From Toxonevra muliebris (taxonomy: Eukaryota > Arthropoda > Insecta > Diptera > Pallopteridae), in contig OY829326.1 in the NCBI GenBank assembly GCA_963691655.1, positions 78,671,235-78,735,234 on the forward strand: 64,000 nucleotides of DNA. Reading direction: 5' to 3'. How positions within the stretch are numbered: position 1 is the stretch's first letter; each line of letters starts with the position of its first letter. Shown here in pieces: positions 1 through 11,699 of the stretch. A program made the translations under genes and the position numbers. The notes under the pieces are model-generated. The model made no database searches and was not told the origin of the DNA. It saw nothing but the letters and a program-made list of their open reading frames with translations.

Positions 1-1634
1 ATTAATGCATAACGCAAAATTCACAAAACAATTTGCAACATCTGTGGCGCATTCATTTTGACTTAATTAGATTTTATGATTTTTTTCATCCATTTCCATT
101 TCCGCCTTGCACATCGTTACAAATGATCATCGCAGTATCTTCTGGTATAGTGAAATTCTATTGAAGCATTTAGTTTACAAGTAAGTCACAAGGAAACTAA
201 CACGTCAAGAAGACATGACATAAAGTGAAGAAAATGATTTTTGTGCTGAAAACATTCAATGTCCATTGCCCAATGACATAAAAGAAAAACGCACGTGTTG
301 AAGTGTGTAAAGCCACATTGAATACGTGACTAACTTCTCCTTTCTAAACTTGAAAAGACTTTAAGTGGACTCGCACATACACACAGACACGAAATGGTCA
401 AGGTTGAATTCAATTAGAAGTGGAATAGAATTTTTTTTTGGGGCAAGGGGAGGAGAGAGGCTCAGCATGTTGTTAAAGGATGTGCATAAATATTTGGCAT
501 CTGAGCTGAGCGATATATATTTTTAGCACTGGTTTTTTTATTTCATGTTATCAGATTCTAGAATTTAAAGTTTTTTAATTTAATTTTTTTAAGGTATAAC
601 ATATTAGTATAACCAGAGATTATTAATTAAGTTTCATGGATCAATTCGGCTTTCTGTTTTTTCAGCATTTTAAAGCATATCGGCGCAAAAGGAAAACAAA
701 AACGTCAATTTACAAAGCAAACGCACAAAACCTACAGTGCTATATCGCCAAACCCCAAAATATTTATAATGTAGAGCACTTCAAAAGGCCTCCTACAAGC
801 AATAGAAATGCAGCAAAAGAGAAATCGCACATCACTAACAGAGTTGATGCTAAATTTAATTTTTTTTTTTCGTTTGACGCCGGCAAAAACGGTAGGTACA
901 GGGAAGAAAGTTTAGTTGTGTTCATGTTTTTGTCTCAAAAACAATTAAATATTTTAAAAAATTTATGCATCTTTTATTTATTTATTTTTTTATTTATTTC
1001 AAGATGCTTCACAAATAAATTTGAAAAGTATAGGGAAAGGTGCAGGGCAACCAATCTTGGCATACCATACTTATTATGTTTTCATTAATTTTGTTAATTT
1101 TTATTTAAAAGCTAGTGGATTTAATTTGTTCTTAAATGATTAATTTATATAATGGGAAACTTAAAAGTTTGAAAAAAATGTCAAAACAAAATTATTTTAA
1201 AAAAATCAAAGAAATATGCACTTAGGGCTGTGCAAAACAAAAGCAACAATTTTGCTTCACATCTGCGAGCATTGACTTTGTCAGCTTGACAACCCATGAG
1301 AGAAATATTCTAAATATTCCACAAAGTGGCAATTTCCACAGTAGCTGATGAAGCATTTGGGTTTTAGGAGCTTCCCTATGGATTAGGTGGTCAAAATTTT
1401 AACTTATTTCGTGGAAAGAACCAACTAAGTTGTGTATCTTATGTTGGTGTTTTTCTTACGACCGCATAGGATGTTGTACCATATTGGAAGGATCAGTCAG
1501 TATAAAGCTTAATTGAAGAATTATAGTTTGATACTTCTTGGAAGAAAAGTTGCTTGAAAGTGTCAGGACTTGTATTGTTTTTACTATATTGGCATAAATT
1601 TATGTCTATTTCTACATTGTAATAAGGCTGATTT
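1..1634. other. Non-coding AT-rich stretch, no gene seen
   Basis: I see no exon with convincing codon structure here. The longest reading frame (636-1088, plus) is low-complexity and rich in K, N and F, as AT-rich random sequence would give. No terminal inverted repeats were found. Confidence 0.5.
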
Positions 1635-1639
1635 TCAAT

Positions 1640-2190
1640 TGTAGGATCTGATTATGGGGTAAATTATAAGAAGGTTTATTGTGTGTTTAACATCGCATGA
1701 ACTTCTAACAGTTCTGGGATAGTTTTCCTCTTGCTGTAATTTATTCCAATAACAATTGTGCAAGCTTTCATTTGTTGATGGGAGCGATTTTGCCGCAAGC
1801 CTAACAGAACTGTTTTTATGTAACCAGCGAAAATCCTTTTTCCCTGGAACAAGCATTTATTGTTTAGTTTGTTTACCACATGTGTGATATGGTCATTCCA
1901 TAGCACCAAGGAAATTGATACCTCTTGAATTTTGTAAAGCTCTTACTAGAGAGTTGGCGTACTCGTTATATAGAACCACAGATAAAGGTTAACCTTCAGG
2001 TACTGCGTTATCAAGGGCGACTGTCTGTAAAAGAGGACCATCAACACGAATAGTAATTTGCCGGTTTGTGAGAAACGGTAAAATAACTTTCAAAATGGTT
2101 TTCGGAATGCCCCATGTGTAAAGTTCTTTTATCACAAAAGTAGAGATGATACCGACCCGAGCGGAAAAAGTTCGAGCTAACAGCTATGAT
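1640..2190 (-). pseudogene. Non-LTR retrotransposon reverse transcriptase relic
   Basis: The minus strand translates to a broken piece of a LINE reverse transcriptase. Around 2150-2030 it reads like WGIPKTILKVILPFLTNRQI, which is the segment before the palm, followed by a GVPQGSPLS-like stretch that reads AVPEG-stop-PLSVVLYNEYANSLV near 2030-1950. Downstream frames (ITHVVNKLNNKCLFQGKR and beyond) continue the thumb region with frame changes. There are stop codons and at least one frameshift, so it is dead. The clade (I, Jockey or a relative) cannot be settled by eye. No 5' end or poly(A) end was found. Confidence 0.6.
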
Positions 2191-4442
2191 TACAATGTTG
2201 ATCAGTGTTGCATGCGCACGTAGTTTAAATACCGAGTTAAATTATACACAAACTTTATGTTAGTACGTTTTTGAAGTCAGGTATCAGATATCTTCGGCAA
2301 ATGTAGCTCTCGGCAAGATCTACAAAAATCAGTCGCTAAATTGATTGCGTTAATAGGAAAAACTTAGTTTTTTAGGTCAGACAAAAATATGTCCGACTTA
2401 CTCGTGAATGCAAATCCCTACAATTGTAACGATTTTGTCTATTTCTTTAAACTCCGCCAGAGTTATTTAGAAAAATTTCAAACAAATAAAACTTCATAAA
2501 GTAAACATATGTTGATTTTACAGTGATGTCAATTGTAATTCTCTCAATTTGCACAGACGAAGATTGATTTAATTTTTTTCAGCTGCTTATATGTATGCAA
2601 ATGCAATATGTCACAAAACTGATCACATAAACGGACATTTTTGAGACACGAAAAATAGCCAAAAATGGCGTCAAATTAAAAAGCAACAGCGTTGTTACGT
2701 TTCTACTTATTCAGATGAACAGAAGTGGAAACAAATTTTTGAAATCAGATACTATCTTCTGGTTCCTAAAGGGTCTTGAAAGTCCCGAAATTTCAACCAT
2801 AAATAAAGTTTTTTTTATTTTTTGGCCAAATATTTTTTCAAATTCCACAGCTCTGTTATTGGTATTTATGAATACAAACATAACACAAAAGATGTTCAAA
2901 GATCAGAAGTTTCGACCATAATTTATATTTTTCATAAAGTTTTTCTACCATTTCTAACAAATTAAGTATAAAAAACCATAAGACAGCTTGGTAAGCTTGT
3001 ATCTGCGATTGATTGAGTATTTAAAAATTTATGGTTTATTAGTATGTTTTGCCCTTTTCAAAAGAAATCACTTTTTGAACCATGAATAACATATTTAACT
3101 AATTAACCCTCTATCAATCCTCGTACCGGGTCAAAAAGGTGATTTCTTTCGAAAAAGGCAAAAAAGGGAAATAATTGATTACATTAAATTTCAAAGTTTG
3201 TTTTAAGCTTTTCATAACAAGCGACTTTGCCTCAGACTTCAAAATTGTAGGATTTCAAAATAATAAGCCCTGTTCACCACTATGATGTGTGTAATTAATC
3301 CTGAGCTTGACATTGTTAATATCATACTCCTAAAAGAATCGAATAGGCCCTTGAAAGAACTTTAAAAGGATTACGAAAACAAGGAAATATTTAAATCGAA
3401 TATTATTTACTTAAATGTTTTGATTTGAAAAATCACACTTTAAGTTATTTCATTCATAGACAGCCACTTATCCATAAGAATCCTTATCAATGTATATAAA
3501 AATCTACGATAACAAAATGCATCTTTCTTATTTCTGGAAGCTTCATCTTAATATATGTACTGCATAAGGCAGATTGATATATAAAATATTCCAATGAATG
3601 GACAAGAAGCCAAACGCTCCTGAGTATAGCAAACACATAGCAAGGTCAGTAAGAGTTAAATGTAGCATTAACCGAAAGCACCAACAGCATCTTTATCCTG
3701 ACCTTATTTTGAGAGAAGTCCTTCATGCTGCAATAAAGCAATCAATTTCTCGTTAACCAAATACAAATGTGATATCATATGGTTCATATACAAGTACGAG
3801 CGCACATACCTACATATGATACTCGTAGGTACTTGTGGGTTACAGTCGTTGGCTGACTGCATATCGAGATGAGCAATTGTGGAAGTGAGTTTGGATTTAG
3901 ACGGTGGATTTGAATGATATCAATATTTGAGACTGTGGATCGTATGTATTTTTCAGTTTATACAAAGTAATATTTTTGAACAAAATGCGCAAATTCAGCA
4001 AAAACATTTGAGGCTGCAAAAGACAAATTATATTTTGTTGGCCTATGTTATTTAACATTAGTTTCTGAATCCACATCAAGACCTGAGTCCCAGTTTTTGC
4101 TCGAAAATATCTTTTAATTTACAATAAATCAAGATAACTAACTTTTGAAAATCTGGGCCTGTTTTTCATGCAGTTTACGAGATATCCCAATGTAAAGTCA
4201 AAAAGTTTTAAGTTTTTGAGTACCTTTTTCCAAAATATATTAAAAATATAAAAGCAAAAGGAAGAGAAAAAATCTACTGCTGTTTCCCTAAGAAAGGTTC
4301 AAACTATATGTGCAAGAAGTTAATTTTACCCCTGCTCTTCTACTTTTTTAATTAAATTTAATTAGCCAACGAAGATAAATTTCTAACTATTAATTTAGAA
4401 AAATAGCCAAGCTTTAAGCCGATGTAATTTTTTTGTCATAGC
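2191..4442. other. Non-coding stretch with a small inverted repeat
   Basis: No gene seen. It contains an imperfect inverted repeat of about 32 bp (3050-3082 against 3126-3160) around a TTAACCCTC start at 3103-3111, and a short hairpin at about 3790-3835 with arms CAAGTACGAG and CTCGTAGGTACTTG. Confidence 0.45.
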
Positions 4443-5215
4443 TAGTGATGATACAAGTAAATATGAATAAATACTCGATACTCTTCATTCGATTCAAGTC
4501 CTTTTTTTACTCGATGTCATACCATAAGTATTTTACTTGGTATCGAAAAAAAGGGTGAGTATCGGATACTCGATACTTTTGGAAAACATTGAATTATAAA
4601 ACTGAAATATTGCTATACAATATCTAATATTGTGAGTCATATTGCAATATTTTACAGCAATTAATAATATATTTCAAAATGCTACTGAAGAATTATTCAA
4701 TACGCGTATTCAAAATATTTCAGTTCATATTGCAATACTCCAATGTATGAAAATATTGGAATACAATATTGAAGTTCTAGAAAATTGTGCTGCCCATGTA
4801 TGTACAATATAATGTATATTGAAATCTTTTCATTAAAATCGAATATTTTTAAAAAGCTATTGTCTGTTTTTTATAGTTTTCCTGCTATTATAAATTTTCT
4901 TGCTATTGGTATCCGAACATAATAAAAATCATATAAGTTAACGATACTTAACAAATTGCAACTTTTCTTTTACGCCAGGCAGTTCTTACGTCATTTCTAT
5001 GTTATTCCCGGGTTTCAAGTTAAAATATCTCAAAAGCATGACGAATAGACGAAAAACTGAGTACGCCATCGTGATCAGAGAAATGATGTATGAGGTGCCT
5101 GACGCCAATTTTGTGTTGAGTATTGTATTTTGTCTCTTTAAACGTGTATTCAATACAAGTACATATACATTTTTCCCATATTTTCGGTCGCCATTTCTGT
5201 AATCATACTATTTTT
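4443..5215. mobile_element. Decayed hAT-like repeat, copy 1 (TAGTGATGAT.. family)
   Basis: This stretch is colinear with the better preserved element at 21754-22474. Shared blocks include TAGTGATGAT near the left end, ACTCGATACT, TAAGTATTTTACTTGGTATC and GTATCGGATACTCGATAC. The right end is degraded and no target duplication is visible. It has no coding capacity and is a non-autonomous copy. Confidence 0.6.
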
Positions 5216-7497
5216 CTGATTTGTCAGGTCAGCATAATTTCTCAAAACTTTGAAAGTTCACAAACTCGACACAAGTTCGAAATCATCCAAAAATTATATA
5301 AATAAATTTTTAGAAGGAAATTAAAACATTTCACAAACTTGAATTTAATGATTTTCAAAAATTTTACAACAAATGCATCATACCGTTTCAGAGATGCAAA
5401 CACTGATTTTTGATTAATCACTTCGAAATCTGCTTTCTGATTTGCACAGGAATTCCATAACTATATTCTTCAATGCATTAAACAGGTTTTGAAAGATATT
5501 AGAAGTGTAGACAAGTGTATGGAAACTGAGTAGTGTTTTTCTTCTTTTCGTATACAAAATACGATAAAGTAGAGGAAATCTTTATAGATACTGGTAGCTC
5601 CGTGCTGTACAGCATGCACGATTCACACTCCGGTGTATCTACGTACTAACACCACCTCCTGAATCGCTCTGTCCTGTTTGACCCTTGCGGCACACATTTT
5701 TTAATTTATGTATATGTAAATGTCTTTATTGTTTAAAAGTTCTTAATAACATTTTTTGTAAAATTCTTGCAAATGCACTAATACTTTGTATCTAATTTAA
5801 CATTCATAAATACTTGCAGCCAATAGGCCTCAAGGCCTACATTTCATGTCAACAAACTTTTTTTTTAACTTTTGTCATTTCGAAGATATAACCAGTTTTA
5901 TGTGGTCTTTAACGTTACATTTTTTGGAAGTGAGTTTCGAGATAGCTCTACATTTTGAAAAAAATTTGCGAAAGTAACAATGAAAAACCCTAAACTAAGG
6001 CACTATATCGAATATGAGGGATCAAATAAGCTACTGAAATCAAAATAATACCAAAAAATTATTTCTCTTGCACTTCTAAGATCAAAAGTGTCCGTTCTTT
6101 AACCTTACACGAAAAAGTTTATAACGTTACCTAGCGATTTTATTTTGAGAAACAAGAAAACTTAAAAACTAAAAATTGCTAGAAAGTGAAAAAAACAAAT
6201 ATTTATTGAAAATATAATCGTTCTGTTTGTTTATCACTGGTTTCCAAGAACCAGTCTTGCACTATCACATTGTAGTGCTCTTAATCCGCCGTCACTCGCT
6301 CGGGTGTATTTTGCACCCCACTAAGTTTTTCTGAAAACTTGGGTTGTATATAGAAAAGTAATTTCTTAGTTTTCGCAGGTTGGCAATTTTAAGCGATTTT
6401 TTTCATTTAGAAGTTGCAAATATAACGACTACTAGGGTGCGCTTTGGTGCAAAAAACAAGAAAAATTCCATATTTTTAGAGTTTTTCGGCTAAGAAGGTC
6501 ATAAAATCAGATTAAATGTACGTGATATTAATTTTTTTTATTCTTTTCATTAAGTTAGACAACTTTCTAAAACATGTCATTGACGTACAACCATTTCCTA
6601 ATTAACTGATGAAATTTAAAAGCCTTGTTTTCTCGGTTTTTTTTAGAAATTCCATACAAACTACATTCTTTTTTATATAAAAAATCAGTATATTGGACTT
6701 GAACTAAATACAAAATCAGTACAAACCAGTACATTTTCCAGATATATATAGATTTTTACTTTTGATTATAAGCTCACTTTATAAACTCATTAACGCAAGT
6801 CTGTTTCTTTCCTTCCTCTAAAAGGTGAACAATAAGCTGAACGTTCTTTCAGTGGAATCGAAAAAAATTTACATATTTTAAACAGTTGGGAATTTTACAA
6901 AATCTATATTTCTGTCTAGTTTTCATTAAAAGAATTCAAAATAGATAAAAATTTAATAAAAATGTTATTAAAATTACAAAATCCAAAAATAGCTAAGTTT
7001 GCGTACTGAATTCAGAATTTTAAAATCAGTACTTTTAAAAAAAAAATCCAAGAAAATAAGTGCATGTACTGACTAAATTAGTACGCCTCGCTACTCTATG
7101 CCCGGCTCAGTGGTTTCTGAGAAAAGTAAATTATGTTTTTATGTCGAATAACAAAGTACAATATTTTCAGCGAAATTAGTCTTTAACGTCACACAAAGTT
7201 GATGGCTAATACAACGAGGAAATTGGATAATTTTAAAAAAATTCATTTGTATCTAGAACCTAGGTCAAAAGTTCTCGAAAAAAAGTAGGTCGTTTCCATT
7301 TTTTGTTTTGTTAGATTTTTCATAAAAAACTTTTTGTAAAAATAAGTCTTTAACGTTACATGAAATTTGCGGTACATTTCAAAGCCATCGCAATCAACAG
7401 AAAAAAAATTAATTGAACTGTATTTTGAATTGTTTCATAAGTTTAAGTCGTTTTCAAAAAAACTAGAATATAGTTATTTTTACGTTTTTGTTCTGAT
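5216..7497. other. Non-coding stretch with a recurring TCTTTAACGTTACA motif
   Basis: No gene seen. A motif close to GTCTTTAACGTTACA occurs at 5905-5919, 6094-6109, 7178-7193 and 7345-7360. The stretch is otherwise A/T homopolymer-rich. It may be the inside of an old repeat whose ends I cannot find. Confidence 0.4.
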
Positions 7498-7578
7498 TTG
7501 AATTTTGGCCATATGCGCGACGCAAGTGAGAAGAACGTGCACAGCGAAGAGCGAAAGCAACCGATTGATTTGGCATTT

Positions 7579-7654
7579 CGTCGCCTGAGAATTGATTTGT
7601 CGTATAGGTATACGAATTTGTACACACATACGCCAAATCAATCCTCAGGCGACG
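7579..7654. mobile_element. 76-bp hairpin MITE, copy 1
   Basis: The element is nearly all terminal inverted repeat: it starts CGTCGCCTGAGAATTGATTT and ends with the inverse of that (TCAATCCTCAGGCGACG). It is flanked on both sides by ATTT (7575-7578 and 7655-7658), a likely 4-bp target duplication. The same 76-bp unit recurs at 52167-52242 with its own flanking ATAA duplication, which fixes both ends. It has no coding capacity. The superfamily is not recognised. Confidence 0.8.
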
Positions 7655-7683
7655 ATTTGTATTTCCCAATGCTATGGGATATA

Positions 7684-9334
7684 CACACCTGCTCAAAATA
7701 ATAGTTACACTTCATAACTATTCATTTGAACTTCTTTGCACAACTTTTTTGGAAATTTAAACGGTAAATTGTGGAGAAAATATAAACAGCATAATCTAGC
7801 AACGCTGTTGTCAACAAAATAGAAAGTGTAATTCCTCAATATATGATTTACTTGAACTTTCTGTGAATGAACTACAAATTGGCTTGCTCAAAATAATAGT
7901 TACACCTACAAGTGTAATTTAATACATTTTAATAAAAGTTAATATTACATTTTTTTCGGATTTTTTTTTAAAGAACGGTAAGCTTTCTCTAACATTTTTT
8001 GCAAAACGACATGAATTGATAATGAAAATTCTTATTTATATGGGTCGTAAATCACATCGTACCGACGAAAAACCCCCGATCGGTTTCCAACTTGAGAAAA
8101 TATGGGAAATTTCGTCGGTGCATGGGTGAACTTACTAACATATCCCATAATTTTGTCAGAAATGTGACAGAGAAGAGAGAGAGAAAATCGAAGGTAGGCC
8201 TTCAAAAACGAACACAACGCTTGATCGACATATAGTCACCTAATGCAGAAAGAACCCATTTAAATCAGTAAAGGCGATTGCAGTAAAAATTGGAAACGAG
8301 GTTAGTGCTGAAATAATTTGGTGACGGCTATAAAAAGTCAACCCACCAGGATGAATAACCAAAAAAGTTCCCTTAACGCAAAAAAAAATTATTGTATATA
8401 AGGCTAAATTATAAAAAAGGACCACGAAAATTGGTAAGACCCTGAAAGCAAAAAACAAGGAAGAAATATTTTATGGTGTGACGAAACTAAGGTAAATCTC
8501 TTTGGAAGCGATGAAGAAAGGAATGTTCGACGCCTCAAAGCCAAAGATGTTTCATGTTTGTTTAACAAAAAAAAAAACAATGAAAACAATGAAGCATGGA
8601 GGTAGAAGTATTACGGTGTGGGGAGTTACCTTTCATGGATATGTCCTATATACCTGACAACAAATAAAATAACTGTCGCCGAATACAAGGAACAATTGGA
8701 AAATGTGATGCTACCCTATTCAGAGAAAAACATGCCTTTGCATTGAGTCCTTTAGCAATATAACGACCCAAAGCACATCCCATGCTGGTAAAAAAAAACA
8801 CTTTGAGGACCATTAAGTCGATTTGTTGTTGAGTCCCCGGACTTGAAACCGATAGAAAACCTGTGGGGAGAGTTGAAAAACAAATTGTCCAAGCAAACTT
8901 TTTCAAAACAAGGAGCAGTTGTGACAATTTGTTCGAAAAATGTGGTACTCAAGCAATCCTGTCAGACTTTCATCAACAGCATGCCGAAATGAATTGTGAA
9001 AGTAGTCCAACATGGGGGTGGATATACAGGTTATTAAATAAATAATTAAAAATATATACAAAACTATTCTTACCGTTGTTAATTCTTTTGTACTTTTCTA
9101 TAAAGCATAAGTGTACCTATTTTTATGAGCAGGCTGATTTAGGCAAAATAAATATTTATCGATCTCAACTTTTGTACTTTACACTATATATTAAAGAAAT
9201 TATTTTTTTTTTATATGTATAAAATCAAAGAAATAATGTGCGTTTGTTTTGTTTTGAAAATGTTAAATAAAAATAATTTTCTGTTTTGTTGAAGTTAGAA
9301 TTCTAATGTGTAACTATTATTTTGAGCAGGTGTG
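7684..9334 (+). mobile_element. Complete Tc1-like DNA transposon (1651 bp, inactive)
   Basis: The termini are perfect inverted repeats for at least 27 bp, beginning CACACCTGCTCAAAATAATA, and are flanked by TA on both sides (7682-7683 and 9335-9336). Sub-terminal copies of the end motif (GCTCAAAATAATAGTTACAC near 7887; a diverged inverse near 9105-9130) give the IR/DR arrangement known from some Tc1-like elements. A broken transposase gene lies between them on the plus strand. With both ends intact, the element could in principle still be recognised in trans. Confidence 0.9.
8024..9035 (+). pseudogene. Tc1-like transposase pseudogene
   Basis: Fragments in changing plus-strand frames follow the order of a Tc1 transposase. 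They start near 8039 with MGRKSHRTDEK and an N-terminal DNA-binding remnant. The first catalytic Asp block is near 8460-8510 (reads like W-C-D-E-T-K-V-N-L-F-G-S-D). An SITVWGV-type block lies near 8605-8640. The C-terminus reads like PIENLWGELKNKLSKQTFSK at about 8850-8910, then a SMP..GGGYTGY-type ending at about 8970-9035. Many stops and frameshifts separate the pieces, so no active protein is made. Confidence 0.8.
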
Positions 9335-9398
9335 TATATGAAGGGAATTTAGTCGACATAGTGCGAAATTTAAAGAATTTTTTATTTATCGCGTTGTT

Positions 9399-9838
9399 AG
9401 TCCCCTTTTCCATACGGCAAGTTTTCTTGTCAGCAAGTTGAGTTTGAAGGCAAGAGAGGAAAGACGAGAGGAAACGAGTACAGACTTCCTCGTACCGGCA
9501 AGTTGTCTTTTGTGCTGTTCGTTCTTTGCTATTTCTTTTTATTCCTGTTTGCCATTTTGGCTTATTGAAAAAAAATAAACCTTTTTATTTGAAATTTCAC
9601 TTTTCTTCCATTAATCTATTTAATTTAATTTAATTTTATTCAATAAACCGATTCACTTTTCATTTATTTATTTTTATTTAATAAAATGTTGATAAAAAGT
9701 TTTTGGCAACACGAATGACAAAAAACTAAGGGCAGAATTGCCCAAGAAATTATGCTGTGTGGAAAAGCGAGTGGCAAGTTCAAAAGAGAATTGGAAACTT
9801 GCTGACAAGAAAACTTTCCGTCTGGAAAAAGGGACTTT
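9399..9838. mobile_element. Foldback MITE with ~40-bp inverted termini
   Basis: The left arm at 9399-9442 (AGTCCCCTTTTCCATACGGC onward) matches the inverse of the right arm at 9794-9838 (ending GGAAAAAGGGACT) over about 40 bp with few mismatches. Both arms include the block CAAGTTTTCTTGTCAGCAAG or its near-inverse. The interior has no reading frame of note. The target duplication is uncertain. Confidence 0.7.
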
Positions 9839-10877
9839 CTCCTACAGAAAAAATTGACAATATGAGTCATTCCATATGAAATTGTCTGAAAAATAAAAAT
9901 TTCGTTGCTGCTCTATTTTAGATCTTGCTAAAACTTAGTGAGAAACCCATTTAGGATTAGGAAATCCGACGTCATAAATTTTGTTATGCTCCACTTCGCG
10001 ACAGCGCGGATTGAAAGATTTAAAAATTGTAATTTTAATGCTTTCATTTTTTAACTGGACAAATTTGTTTGGTTAAAGACATCTTCACGTATGAGATGGC
10101 GTTCTACAGCTAGCAGACAGTAGTTTTTGCGAATTAAATTGAAATCTACATATTTAATGCCCACGATTAATAGCACGAGGCTGAAAATATGTATGTTTTT
10201 CTGACTTTTCGTGGTTTTTAGCTGACTCCAGTGTCTATACTGTTGAATGTAAGCGGCTAATGTTTCTCAGTCAACAAGGGCACATCTTTTAAAAGAAAAT
10301 AAACTTACGATTGACTGGTACCTATTTAAATCAATTTTCAATTTTTCCATTTGGCATTTCTTCACAAATGTTCAACCCAACTCCCTCTAAAAGTGTGACG
10401 TATTATATGGACGACCCTTATGAGCAATATCAAAAAATGCAATGACGAAGGTTCAAGCAGATTCTGAACACTTAGTTAACGAGTATTCATATACATATAT
10501 GTATATGAATATATGTCTACAATAATATGTATATACCTTATTTTAAATAGCAAAACACGTCCGTCAGCTAGCACCAAATTTGCTATAACCACATGCGTGG
10601 TCAAATACACACTCATTGGAAATTTTAGTTATATTTTTTTTTGCTGTAATAAATCCAAAAAGCCGAAAAGGTAAACAAAATATGATATGTTACAAGCAAC
10701 ACTTAGAGGCCATCATATTGTAATAACTGTAATTATGTGCTTTTGGTCACTTACGTTATCAATTAATTAAAATAGTATTTAATAGTATTCATAACTCGAA
10801 AATAATAGCAGTTCATTTGTAACAGTGTTTGATACAACAACCAACTGCAGTTGCTAAAAGAATCTACGAAACGAAAA
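9839..10877. other. Non-coding upstream region with a 28-bp palindrome
   Basis: No gene seen. It probably includes the promoter of the secreted protein gene that starts at 10878, but I cannot pick a TATA box with confidence. A perfect 28-bp A/T palindrome lies at 10484-10511 (half-site TATTCATATACATA). Confidence 0.45.
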
Positions 10878-11615
10878 ATGGCAAACATTTTATATACACT
10901 TGTAACGCTTAGCGTTATTTTGATGATTTGTCAAGCAGAACCACCAAGACAGCGATTACGTTTTCCTGGGCCTGGTAACAACAGACCGCTATCTTTTCTA
11001 TCACACCAAGAAGCTGCCCCCGCAGCAGGATATCCACCAGCTGGATTAAAACCTGAACCCGCATTTGATTTGCCCTCCGAAGAAGTAGCAAGCTTCCCGG
11101 AACCTGAGCTTTCATATGGTCCACCAGATCAAACATATGGGCCACCTGATCAAACATATGGTCCACCTGATCAAACATACGGACCTCCAGATCCAACATA
11201 TGGCCGACCCAATCCATCATATGGTCCTCCTGACCAAACGTATAGACCACTCGAGCATACTCCTGCGGAAACTTATGGCCCGCCACCTCCTCAACAGCAA
11301 GAGGATAATGGTGCTCTACCGCAAACTGCCTCAATTATTGCTCCACGTGATTTATTTCCACAAACATCATTCACTCTACCTTATTTAGAACGTTTAACTG
11401 CATTCCGTCCTAGACGTCGCCAAGCCGCACCTTTATTACATCGACCAACAAATGGAAGACCCGCCAAATTGAGACGCCCTCTTCGACCTAAACCAGCTAA
11501 ATTAGTTACAAGACCTCAGCCGCAGGGATTTGCACAATTGCCACCGAAAATCAGAAACCCCGTTGTATCTGGAAATCGTGTAATTGCCTACTCTGAACGT
11601 CTGCAGAGTTGGTAA
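10878..11615 (+). CDS. Secreted proline-rich protein with YGPP repeats
   Basis: This is a single-exon gene of 245 residues. I chose the ATG at 10878 (context ACGAAAAATGG) because the signal peptide starts there (MANILYTLVTLSVILMICQA, cleavage before EPPRQR); an ATG 27 bases upstream would only add a basic tag. The mature chain is Pro-rich. Residues about 78-128 hold seven tandem heptads on the pattern (S/T)YGPPDQ, with later units decayed to TYGRPNP and TYRPLEH. A basic RPRRR stretch near residue 185 could be a processing site, followed by an Arg/Lys/Pro-rich tail. A poly(A) signal AATAAA lies at 11685-11690. Tyr/Gly/Pro heptads of this kind occur in insect cuticle, eggshell and other extracellular matrix proteins. 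A structural role outside the cell is likely, but I do not recognise the exact orthologue. Confidence 0.85.
   Translation: MANILYTLVTLSVILMICQAEPPRQRLRFPGPGNNRPLSFLSHQEAAPAAGYPPAGLKPEPAFDLPSEEVASFPEPELSYGPPDQTYGPPDQTYGPPDQTYGPPDPTYGRPNPSYGPPDQTYRPLEHTPAETYGPPPPQQQEDNGALPQTASIIAPRDLFPQTSFTLPYLERLTAFRPRRRQAAPLLHRPTNGRPAKLRRPLRPKPAKLVTRPQPQGFAQLPPKIRNPVVSGNRVIAYSERLQSW
11113..11260 (+). repeat. 21-bp coding tandem repeat
   Basis: About seven copies of a 21-bp unit (near CATATGGTCCACCAGATCAA) code for the YGPPDQ heptads of the secreted protein. The first four copies are closest to each other and the later ones carry replacement changes, suggesting recent turnover at the 5' side of the array. Confidence 0.85.
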
Positions 11616-11699
11616 ATTTATTATTCGATCTCTTTTCTAAAATGTGCATATATTAAATTTATTATTTTGTTGAATAGTTTTATTAATAAAAATTGTGTT

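Noticed and set aside
636..1088. 150-codon open frame on the plus strand
   Set aside because: Composition is that of AT-rich random sequence (K, N, F runs); no domain, no splice context, no repeat structure.
10915..11334. 139-codon frame antisense to the YGPP gene
   Set aside because: It is the mirror of the 21-bp coding repeat (MxDxVxHM-type repeats); the sense frame has a signal peptide and normal composition.
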